From: Glandiceps talaboti
Taxonomy: Eukaryota > Hemichordata > Enteropneusta > Spengelidae
NCBI RefSeq assembly: GCF_964340395.1
Contig: NC_135555.1
Coordinates: 23,947,725 to 24,011,724 of the forward strand
Reading direction: 5' to 3'
DNA: 64,000 bases
The notes below the pieces were generated by a model. That model worked only from the letters and a program-made list of their open reading frames with translations. It ran no database searches and was not told the origin of the DNA. Position numbers and translations under genes: made by a program. Position 1 is the first letter of the stretch. Every line of letters starts with the position of its first letter. Shown here piece after piece: positions 37,216 through 46,935 of the stretch.

Positions 37216-38961
37216 ATGGCATTTAAAATGTTATCAGGATGGAAAAAAATTCATTTTCTCTGCAAATTTCTTGCAATATCCCATAGCGTTACTGTCCACC
37301 TTACCAAGATGGTGAAATGGAAGACTCACGTTCGCTCTCAGAGGGAGAGTGTTTTATCCCGCCACAATTTCGCATGCAGTTCCACGAGCTACAATTTTGT
37401 GGTATCAACTATGGCGTTGTCTAAATGTCTCAGCAATGTTGAAGAAGAAATAGAACTTATCGTTCACTATGCCTATTACGGTGAAGAACGTTGCACTCCC
37501 ATCCTAATAAATGTAACATCTCTGTTGTGTACTGGATACGAGGGATTAATCAGAAAATTGCGAGAAAGTATATCATATATTGGACGTATGGATTCGATAA
37601 GACTGTGTTATAGAAATAACGATGGTCTATGGATTGACATTACTGCGTCAACCTTTCACAGGATTATCAAAGTGGCCCAGCGGAGCGTGACATCAGATTT
37701 AGCGACTATACATTTGAGAGTCGTTGATGGGACATCCCCCTTTACAAGGAAAACACAATCATCTATGAGCACTACGAGTGGAGAATCAAGCGATGGTCGT
37801 GGACGTCCCCGTGAATTATTTTCATGCCAAAGCCTTGGCCAGAATACAACCTTACCAGTGGTAAGTCCTCCAAGAAAGAAGTCAAGGGAAGCAGACGGTA
37901 GTACTGGGTTTGTGTATAAGAGCCCAATGGAGATTGATATAGAGTTAAAGAAAGCACAGCTCAGTGTAAAAGAACAAGAGCACGCCGAATACGAAGATTT
38001 GTACCAGAGTTTACAAAACAAGTATACCCCAAGAAGTAGCGAACGGTCAAGGGAATATAAACGTAAACGGATTTGCAATAATTGCCATATTCGGGGAACC
38101 GGACATCACAAGGGTAATTGTCCTAATACACCTTGTCAGTCTGCAGTTCAGTGTGGCGAAGTAGATCACCACAAAGATGAACTTAGCGAAATAAACGCAG
38201 TAGCCCAGGAAAAGGATAAAATCGAGAAAGATGTAAAACGACTACAGATTGAAGTGGAATCGAAAATGCGTGCATATGAGAAAGTTACTGACAGCTTCGA
38301 AAAAAAAGTTGAGTCGTATCTAATTCGATCCAACCCAGATAAATATTTATTGGATTCTTTAGGACGACATAAAAAGACTTTAGTGGTCCATGCTGATTTA
38401 GCGATTTTGAAAAAACATTATCGTAATAAAGTACCGCCCAATCTTGAAATCGCATTTAAAACTTTTCAATCGATCATCAATACAGAAACTAGCAACTTAA
38501 CTGCAGCATCTGTTGTGGGCAAGCATAAAAAAAGTCCTGTTGATATCCTTATCCAAAATAACCCTACACGTTATCAAATAAAAAGGCCAAGTACTACCAA
38601 CGAACCATGTGTTACCTCACAACCAGCAAACGAAGATGTCGCTAGCGCTAGCGCTACTGCAGTGAACACCACGGCCACAACTCTACCGTTGGAAACAAAC
38701 TCGGCAACACCAATATACCAGCACCCCGGTGTTTCAAGTTTTCAGCCGGCAATGTATCCATATTATCCATACCAGTACCCGTGGTATACATCGCCAACTA
38801 TTGCCCCGTGGTACCAGACACCCGCTACTCATTTACAAACCCAGGCTGTAAGTGCCAATACAGGCCGTCCCCCGTTACCTACAAGTCCACCCCCGAAACA
38901 GCCTCCACCACCGCCGTTACCTGCTTCTCCAGAACGGTACGATGAAACATACAAACATTGA
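37216..38961 (+). CDS. transposon accessory protein of unknown function, 581 aa
   Basis: I do not recognise this protein. The open frame starts at ATG 37216; a start at 37411 (MALSKCLSNVEEE) is equally plausible. Residues about 72-165 (EIELIVHYAYYGEERCTPIL ... DSIRLCYRNNDGLWIDI) look like a small alpha/beta, PB1- or ubiquitin-like fold. Residues about 285-320 are basic with a Cys/His cluster (KRKRICNNCHIRGTGHHKGN, CPNTPC, QCGEVDHH), a possible zinc knuckle for nucleic acid. A charged helical stretch (about 325-370) may form a coiled coil. The tail is Tyr/Pro-rich and ends in PPPKQPPPPPLP. It lies wholly between the inverted arms, so it is cargo or a transposition partner. Confidence 0.8.
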   Translation: MAFKMLSGWKKIHFLCKFLAISHSVTVHLTKMVKWKTHVRSQRESVLSRHNFACSSTSYNFVVSTMALSKCLSNVEEEIELIVHYAYYGEERCTPILINVTSLLCTGYEGLIRKLRESISYIGRMDSIRLCYRNNDGLWIDITASTFHRIIKVAQRSVTSDLATIHLRVVDGTSPFTRKTQSSMSTTSGESSDGRGRPRELFSCQSLGQNTTLPVVSPPRKKSREADGSTGFVYKSPMEIDIELKKAQLSVKEQEHAEYEDLYQSLQNKYTPRSSERSREYKRKRICNNCHIRGTGHHKGNCPNTPCQSAVQCGEVDHHKDELSEINAVAQEKDKIEKDVKRLQIEVESKMRAYEKVTDSFEKKVESYLIRSNPDKYLLDSLGRHKKTLVVHADLAILKKHYRNKVPPNLEIAFKTFQSIINTETSNLTAASVVGKHKKSPVDILIQNNPTRYQIKRPSTTNEPCVTSQPANEDVASASATAVNTTATTLPLETNSATPIYQHPGVSSFQPAMYPYYPYQYPWYTSPTIAPWYQTPATHLQTQAVSANTGRPPLPTSPPPKQPPPPPLPASPERYDETYKH

Positions 38962-39729
38962 TCAGACAATAAACACTTTCAGTTATCGTTGTTAGCATTT
39001 TCCGTTTAATGCGTCATTTGTCATTTACTCAAAGTGACTTCCGAGGTTCAGGCGCCATTTTTGTTGTTTTGGTGTTTACAGTGTTTTGCAAACGCATTTA
39101 ATTGACGTTCGACTACCATGTGGTCTTAAGTTTTAGGTGTTGTTGATAATAACATTTTAATATTATTATAACAAATCTGAGTGTGTGATTCCTATAATAA
39201 GCGGCGGCTAAATTATGCTTGGGGTAACTTTCATCCACAGCGGCTGAGTCATGTTCAGCCAACATTCAACCACATTGAATATTTAATTCAAGAATGACAC
39301 GAGGGTTCTGATTTTAAAAGCATCAATGTTTATGTGATTAAACCATGTGCAGTTGGACACAAATTGTTTACATCATATACATTGTATTTATTTCTTTATC
39401 ATCAAACTCTAGTTGTGCACTTTGATTTTTACCGCTGATCCAATGTTTACGTTAACGCGGTTCAAACAACAAGAAAAGACGTTGTTGCTATCTTGGGTGA
39501 TTGTGTTACTAAATCGAAATCATAAATTTTCCTCAATCATGTCGAGCACATGAGAGAAAGTGACTCCCTCTGTCAAGAAACGTGCTGTGAAAGCTGACAG
39601 ACCTAAATCTGACAGAACAGACGTGGGACTCCATGACAGACGACGACGGGACGTGCTCACAAAAGGATAACACAACAGCAACTCGAGTCTGCGCGTGCGT
39701 GTTTGAATCGGCGAGAAAGTGTGCCCTCT

Positions 39730-40870
39730 AGCGGGGGATCTTAACGAAAGCCCTTAATAAACTACTGTATGCACATAACGACGTAGTGTTACCGCATATA
39801 ATAATAGTAACTGTACATATAATAATACAGTATGCACATAATAACTTAAGATTTGCACATAATAACATAGTGTTAGCGCATATAATAATAGTAATTGTAC
39901 ATATAATAATACAGTATGCACATAATAACTTAATATTTGCACATAATAAAATATTTAATGCACATAATAACATAGTGTTAGCGCATATAATAATAGTAAC
40001 TGTACATATAATAATACAGTATGCACATAATAACTTAAGATTTGCACATAATAAACTATTTAATGCACATAATAACATAGTGTTAGCACATATAATAATA
40101 GTAACTGTACATATAATAATACAGTATGCACATAATAACTTAAGATTTGCACATAATAACATAGTGTTAGCGCATATAATAATAGTAACTGTACATATAG
40201 TAATACAGTATGCACATAATAACTTAAGATTTGCACATAATAACATAGTGTTAGCGCATATAATAATAGTAACTGTACATATAATAATACAGTATGCACA
40301 TAATAACTTAAGATTTGCACATAATAAAATATTTAATGCACATAATAACATAGTGTTAGCGCATATAATAATAGTAACTGTACATATAATAATACAGTAT
40401 GCACATAATAACTTAAGATTTGCACATAATAAAATATTTAATGCACATAATAACATAGTGTTAGCGCATATAATAATAGTAACTGTACATATAATAATAC
40501 AGTATGCACATAATAACTTAAGATTTGCATATAATAAACTATTTAATGCACATAATAACATAGTGTTTGCACATACAATAATAGTAACTGTACATAAACT
40601 ATTCAATGCACACAATAACATAGTGTTTGCACATACAATAATAATAACTGTACATAATAAACTATTAAATGCACATACTAACATAGTGTTTGCACATACA
40701 ATAATAGTAACTGTACATAATAAACTATTAAATGCACATACTAACATAGTGTTTGCACATACAATAATAGTAACTGTACATAGAATAATACAGTATGCAC
40801 ATAATAATTTAAGGTAAGCACATAATAAACTATTGAATGCACATAATAACATAGTATTTGCACATACAAT
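39730..40870. repeat. right arm subterminal array (inverted counterpart)
   Basis: Reverse complement of the left array, with TGCACATAATAA repeats and the same composite units. The inner part (39540-39780) matches 34085-34330 almost base for base in inverted orientation. Confidence 0.88.
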
Positions 40871-40910
40871 AATAGTAATTGCACACTTAAGTCAGTTGTG
40901 GCTTTCCATA

Positions 40911-42960
40911 GATACATGTACTGACTGAAGTAGTACCAGTGAGTCAGATTAAGTGACACTGATAATGGCAATACTGAAGGTGAACGTGATGATGATGACA
41001 ATGATATCAGGGAACTTTTACAAGTGACCAGATCAGGCAAAGTATGCACAACATGGAAAGCAGGTTTTAGATACTAACGAGATTGTGTATGATTATAAGA
41101 GAAAGGTGACTAGCCAGTTTTTTACTGTTTGTCACTTTACATGTACAAATATTGCTTTCTAATACAAAAGTCAAAATCATTTAATTTGTATGTATATGAA
41201 ATATAATGGGAATATTGATTTAACGTTCAGTATATGCAATTGTCATGGGGAGGGTCATGTTTTACAAAATGGGACAGAGGAGAGGGTCACTATTTAGAAA
41301 TGGAGAATGGAGGAGGGTCATGTTTTAATTAACAGACCATGTGTGATTTCCTACGGCCCTCCCCCTTGTAAATACTGAAGGCTCCCTAAAGAGTCCCACA
41401 CATAAGTAGGCCAGTGCAGTGTACAATGGAATACGTCCTATTATTGAGGTCGTATTCCATATTTGGCAATAGCGGGAAAAATATCCCATGTGACTTATCT
41501 ACATGTCTGAAGGCCACCGTGGCCGTGTAACACAGAGGTGTGCCCGACTTCCAGTGCCAACCCCACGAGATCATTACTGTTACGTAGGAAATATCAGACA
41601 ACAACCTAACGCGCTACATACTTGGCATAACAATGAAAAAATTAACCAACTTTCATAATAACTGCCGGATGAAAGAAAATATTTTTAGTGAATTGTCTGC
41701 ATTATTAAAATGATTTTGTCATATTCATAACGCTAAATGTCCAATACTGTTTATTAGCATTTGCTACTTAAAGTTGATTTCGAAATTTAAACTGAAAATG
41801 TCAGTTGTGGTCAGTTAGTACCAGAACCCGATTGCGTTTTTGAATACGATTTTGCAGGTAAGGGAGAAAACTGTTTTTGCGGCCGGGGGTGTGCCGGTGA
41901 CTTCTTGTTCGTGTTGTACTTAAAAATAATGACCCCCCCCCTGTGATTCATCTACAAAACAATCCAAACCCCCTCTGATAAATAAAAAAAAACATTGCCC
42001 CCCCCTTCCAACATCTGTTGACAAGAAACATTCTTCTTGCAAAAGACACTCTAGATTCTCAAAGCACAATACAGCACACTGCATAGTTAATTTTACATGT
42101 TACATTTTCAGTAATTTTAAGTGTATCTGGTAAATTGCTAACCGAAATCCATCGCTTCACATGTATAAAGCTCCTTAGATAGGAACCCTATGAGAAATAT
42201 GATTGTCTGTTCACGGACATGCAAAATATTCATGGTTTAGTAACCAAAAGTTCTAGGATATCTCTTAGATTGAGTGAACTGTTACCATTCTAGATTAATT
42301 CAGCTAATTATAAAGTACAATATTAAAAATGGAGTTAATATAATTGTAAACCTAGGGGTTTCAGCAAAATAGGGAGAGAACTGAAAAAAGTATGTTGTGA
42401 AGTGCACGCTACGCGTGTGCACGCCTGCTATACAAGCGCGGGGTGGGGTGGGGGTTGGGGGTGTCCCCCTCCCATGGTGAGCTTTTTGAAAAATGTACAC
42501 CTTTTGGAGGCCATTTAGAGCACCATTCAGAAGTAAAACACAACTCAGTTATATCATAAAAGTATCACTAATTTTAGGGTTTCAAAAGTTTAAATCATTT
42601 CAAGTCATATTGACACAAATAATAATATATGAATAAATAAATATTAAGTAGGAAGTGAGAATATTTGGGGAAACATACACAGTGCACTGTGGAGGTCAGT
42701 TACCATTTAGAGATACAAATTCATTAAGTTATTTGAAAGTGTGTCTCTATTGGCTATGTTTGTGTGCAATTCAACATGTTCAGGTCAATGGAGGCACAGA
42801 TTTTAGAGTCAGTCCATCCAGTAAATTTGAATTTCAAGGTATTTCATTTCTTATGTGTTACGTGTACAGCTACACATGCAAGTTTTTATACCACATGATT
42901 ACACAATGCAAATCATGGCCTGCAATATTGAGAAGTCATTTCTAACAAATGCATACAAAG
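40911..42960. other. no gene seen; dispersed repeats
   Basis: Includes the GGGTCA-type dispersed repeat (41240-41395), the left arm of a large inverted pair (41855-42335) and a repeat (42655-42945) homologous to 47500-47740 and 48840-49080. Confidence 0.5.
41855..42335 (+). repeat. left arm of an about 480-bp inverted repeat pair
   Basis: From GGCCGGGGGTGTGCCGGTGA to the region around TTCAGCTAATTA, this stretch is the reverse complement of 45757-46225, with modest divergence. Confidence 0.75.
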
Positions 42961-43352
42961 AAAACCCTACTTTTCCACGATGATTCACCATGGCACAAGT
43001 CTAACCCGCCTTACCTATTTGATATTACTATTATATGGGCTGCTATGACGGGGCAGAAGCTTGCGAACTTATAGGCACCTACTTACATGTACTTAGTAAA
43101 GTCAAACATATATTAGATAATGAGGTACGATTATACAGGGATGATGGCCTAGCTGTAGTCCGTAACCATTCACAATCGAAAGTCAACCAAGCAGCTAACT
43201 TCAGAATTCAAGAAACTCGGCCTTAGAATCACCACCGACCAAGGTATCAAAATTGTCAACTTCCTTGATGGACGAGTCATACCGACCGTACACAAAACCA
43301 AATAACACCACCAACTACGTCAACAAGAATTCAAACCATCCTAAAGCCATAA
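42961..43352 (+). pseudogene. reverse-transcriptase fragment, LYRDDG type, frameshifted
   Basis: Three frames in succession read KTLLFHDDSPWHKSNPPYLF, then MGCYDGAEACELIGTYLHVL with VRLYRDDGLAVVRN, then KKLGLRITTDQGIKIVNFLD and TKPNNTTNYVNKNSNHPKAI. This order (RDDG catalytic motif, NFLD, KPN..YVN..SNHP) matches uncharacterised retroelement proteins common in marine invertebrates and resembles the C-terminal half of Penelope-type reverse transcriptases. It is broken by at least two frame changes and is dead. Confidence 0.7.
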
Positions 43353-43416
43353 TTAAGGGTGACCCTAAAACGAATGACAACCCGAATGACGGAAAACGAT
43401 TGACAGTAGATCCAGT

Positions 43417-43735
43417 GGTATGACACCCTTTTCTACATTCAGTTACTTGAAGGACATCCTCTGCACTGTAAACCCAGTGGGATGACAGCCGCCACTCTAT
43501 AGCATAAGTGGAATGACAGCATTTCCTATGCTTTGGAACTGGAATGACAGCATTTCCAGTGGGTAAACAGTGGAATGACACCCTTTTCTACATTTATTTA
43601 GTTGAAGGACACCCTCTGCACTGTAAAACCAGTGGAATAAAAGCCGTCACTCTATAAAATAAGTGGAATGACAGCATTTTCAATGCTTTGGAACTGGAAT
43701 GACAGCATTTCCAGTATGTAAACAGTGGATTTTGT
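43417..43735. repeat. two-copy tandem repeat, about 158-bp unit
   Basis: Each unit contains ATGACACCCTTTTCTACATT, GGACA(T/C)CCTCTGCACTGTAA and GGAATGACAGCATTT. The GGAATGACAGC phrase recurs within each unit. Confidence 0.8.
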
Positions 43736-44055
43736 CAGCAGATCATAATGTTACATTTCCTTGGTATTAGAGTGTATTTATTTTCAAGGCTATCATGTTG
43801 CCAGCAATATACTGGATAACATAGCCAGTAGTAAGTGAATTGAATTAGTAATCTAGTTTAGAAACTGCTATAGTACAGAAAACATTTTTATGACATTTTT
43901 TTAATTTCTATTTTGAAACCGATGACATTTATCACATTTCATTATTCAAAACCTTTCAAAATTATCAGCGTGGTCAATGAATGGAGGGGGGGGGGTGGAG
44001 TTTTGAGTCAGTGCCATGATTAAACTGAACAATTATGAACAGGACCATGTATGTA

Positions 44056-45548
44056 AGGGTACCTAAAGTGGCAAAGTGGGACCGTAAAGTGGGACTCCAA
44101 CTTTGTGCCAAACAGGCAAAGTAGGACCGGAAGTGGGAAGTGGGGTCGGTCCAACTTCACGATTTTCGGCAAAGTTGGACCGGTGCAACTTTACTAAACT
44201 GCAGTTATGGCACCGATCATAAGATGAGTATGCCATTGCAATTGGGCGTTCATTGATAAAATTACCCTGTGCCGAGTTTAACTCGCAACAGTGCCAACTC
44301 GCCCGAGGTCAGCTGCATTTAACCAACTGAACTAACGCTCGTGAATGTTTTGTTATACGCACGAGTTATGACGTCAACACATGAGGTGCGGTTGAACGCC
44401 CTCCGATTGTTCACGCATAATGGTAGATTTTGGCACGGTCACTATCTTATAGTGACCACGGTCATCTTATACTGACCGTGATTTTGGCAATTGTAATTGC
44501 CCGTATTCTCAATTTTAGGTTTATCAATCACTTCACGTTGTTTTTTATTGCCTATTTGTTCACAATTATGCCGAATTCAACGGCATTTGCGATCAGTGGT
44601 GCGACTTAGAATTGTTGAGACTTGGATCCGGGCGAGTTGGTATCGTACGAGTTACTATTGTTGCGAAGTGACTCTAAATCAATGACCCGTGCCCCAAACC
44701 AAGTTTAAAGCTGTTGGAATACGAGTGCGTTCACATTTTGTATGTATGAAACAATCTGTGTCGACTTTAGTCATCGATAAAGTATATGTGGTGCCAACTG
44801 ACGATCCCCGTTGTCTACTGATAATGGGACGTTGAAAACGCATACGGTGGGTTTTGAACAAAAACCGACGTTGTATAACTATAAGAGGCCGGGTTTGTGA
44901 CGCCTGTTACGTTGAATCAAAAGATGCCTGTTGATGTCGGTATCTCTTGATCAGTTAGGTGCGGAATTGTGTCTTTTCTCAAGGGTGGTTTCTAAAATCC
45001 ATGTATTACCTATGGCAGCTAAACTAGCTAAAGACGATAAACACAGCTATATTCAGGTGAAAATATAACTTTTTAAATAATCACTACTACAGCTTTCCAA
45101 ATAGCGATCTAATATTCTAAACTAGCCGAAGTTTATAAATTTAGACAATCTGTATGGTAGAACCAAGAAAATAATATCATTTTCCTAATGTTACGTCTTA
45201 CTGAGATTTCCGGCTTAATATCGTTCTAAATTTATAAAATAGCTAGAGTTTAGAAAGTACTTGGCAGAGTCCAAATTATCCACGGACGATATATCGGATA
45301 AAAACGATAAATAGCGCTTTATAAATATCGTTCTAAATTTACAAAATTTGTTAGAGTTTAGAAAGCCTTTGACAAAGTCCAAATTATCTTTCAATTGCAA
45401 TGCATTCTGACGGAACAAGATTCCGGTCCAACTTTGCCGAAAATCGTGAAGTTGTACCGACCCCACTTCCGGTCCTACTTTACCTGTTTGGCACAAAGTT
45501 GGAGTCCCGCACTTTACGGTCCCACTTTGCCACTTTATTAGGTACCCT
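44056..45548. mobile_element. 1.5-kb TA-flanked foldback DNA transposon, non-autonomous
   Basis: The ends are AGGGTACCTAAAGTGGCAAA on the left and its complement ending GGTACCCT on the right, with TA on both sides (44054-44055, 45549-45550). The inverted repeats extend about 135 bp (GGACCGTAAAGTG...CGGCAAAGTTGGACCGG). The interior has no transposase. The right third is repeated exactly at 47798-48267. Confidence 0.85.
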
Positions 45549-45600
45549 TACATACCTCACAGGACAAACAAATGCCTTGAGGAGTGCAAACGTGTACATG

Positions 45601-45625
45601 TATGGAAAGCCGCAGTTGTGTTAAG
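45601..45625 (+). mobile_element. solo terminus related to the 7.6-kb transposon
   Basis: TA followed by TGGAAAGCCGCAGTTGTGTT, a near match to the first 20 bases of the element at 33287. It suggests a relic of the same family. Confidence 0.55.
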
Positions 45626-45756
45626 TCGAAAGAAAACAATATATTGACTATATGATGTGAACTTATCTTTATATGATGCAAACAATTCATTATATGATGC
45701 AAGTACATCATTATGTGTGACAGTTATTGACATGGGTTTACAAGTATATTAACTCC

Positions 45757-46225
45757 ATCTATAATATTGTACTTGGTAATTAGCTGAATTAATCAATATT
45801 AATAGTTCACTCAATCTAAGAGATATCCTAGACTGAACTTTTGGTTACTAAACCATGAATATTTTGTACGTCCGTGAACAGACAATCACACTTCTCATAG
45901 GGTTCCTATCTAAAGAGCTTTATACATGTGAAGCAATGGATTTGGGATAGCAATTTAACAGATACACTTAAAATTACTGAAAATGTAACATGTAAAATTA
46001 ACTGTGCAGTGTGCGGTATTATGCTTTGAGAATAGAGTGTCTTTTGCAAGAAAAAAAAGAGTGTTTCTTGTCAACAGATAGGGGGGGGGTCATTTGTTTT
46101 TGTATTTGTCAGAGGGGGGGGGGGTTGGATTGTTTTGTGAATGAATTGCAAGGGGTCACTATTTTTACGTACAGCATGAACAAAAAGTCACCGGCCCACC
46201 CCCGGCCGTAAAAACTGATCACTCC
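45757..46225 (-). repeat. right arm of the about 480-bp inverted repeat pair
   Basis: Reverse complement of 41855-42335. Ends with GTCACCGGCCCACCCCCGGCC. Confidence 0.75.
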
Positions 46226-46422
46226 CTAACTGCCGACAAATCAACGACCTTGAACAGCAGAACTGAATTAATTAGTAAATGCCGGCACGCTAACAAGTTC
46301 TTACTGATAATACGTAACCTTTTGTTTTCATTATTTTTGTGTACAACAGCCGTCAGTGAACACACATAAGTTATGTACATAAAGCAGAATGTATAGCCAA
46401 CGACTACTATTAAACCATACTA

Positions 46423-46464
46423 TTACACCCGACGATCCTTCTGGTGAAACGGTCCGTAGTGTAA
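46423..46464 (+). ncRNA. hammerhead-like motif with a core substitution
   Basis: Plus strand: stem I TTACAC, core CCGACGA (consensus CTGANGA; the U at core position 4 is C), stem II, GAAA, a 3-bp stem III (ACG-GTC-CGT), A at the cleavage position and stem I partner GTGTAA. Stems are intact, but the core change should abolish cleavage. Confidence 0.6.
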
Positions 46465-46781
46465 ATCCACAATGTAATATCAGACTCGTCTTCTTTCATT
46501 TTTATGTATATATATATGGGTGGAAAATCAACAGGGAAATACAAAGTGAAATCGTCAGAATTACCAAGTGTCACTAACAAACCACGGTACCTGCTATCCA
46601 CAATATCCATAGATCCATTTAAATATTACCTTTACCTACCTCTTTCAGTTTATTGCTTGCCATTTTGTATTTTCATCTATCAGTAGATCCTAAAACAGAT
46701 AGATAATATCTAAGGAGACAATTACACGTATACAGCGTTCAATGTATCTCAAAGATTAGTTCAAAATTCAAACTCCAGCTG

Positions 46782-46935
46782 TAGGTTTTGATCCTGTAGT
46801 CTTGCTGCCAGACTTGTGACTATCGTGACTGATCGTCCCTTAGCTTTGTAAGGCGCACCAAGTGCGCCCTGAGCGGCAAGGCGCGAGAAGTGACCTTGGG
46901 ACTTTTAGTCCCGAGTCTGGCAGGAAGCAGAAGAA
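46782..46935. mobile_element. foldback element with GCCAGACT/AGTCTGGC ends
   Basis: Inverted ends CTGCCAGACT and AGTCTGGCAG enclose a GC-richer centre with a GCGCACCAAGTGCGC hairpin. No coding capacity. Confidence 0.55.

Larger units (their letters stand above)
33287..40908. mobile_element. 7.6-kb two-gene Tc1/mariner-IS630-type DNA transposon with giant repeat-rich inverted arms
   Basis: The ends are TGGAAAGCCACAGCTGACTT at 33287 and its near-exact complement ending TCAGTTGTGGCTTTCCA at 40908, each bordered by TA (33285-33286 and 40909-40910). A TA target duplication is the hallmark of Tc1/mariner-IS630 elements. The inverted arms run 33287 to about 35315 (including an 824-bp nested insertion) and about 39370 to 40908. 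The centre holds an intact transposase (minus) and an intact accessory gene (plus), divergently arranged. Confidence 0.88.

Noticed and set aside
37656-38078. 140-aa antisense frame inside the accessory gene
   Set aside because: Shadow of the 581-aa plus-strand frame; no recognisable motifs.
45215-45496. 93-aa frame, repeated identically at 47932-48213
   Set aside because: Repeated only because the transposon end is duplicated; no protein features.
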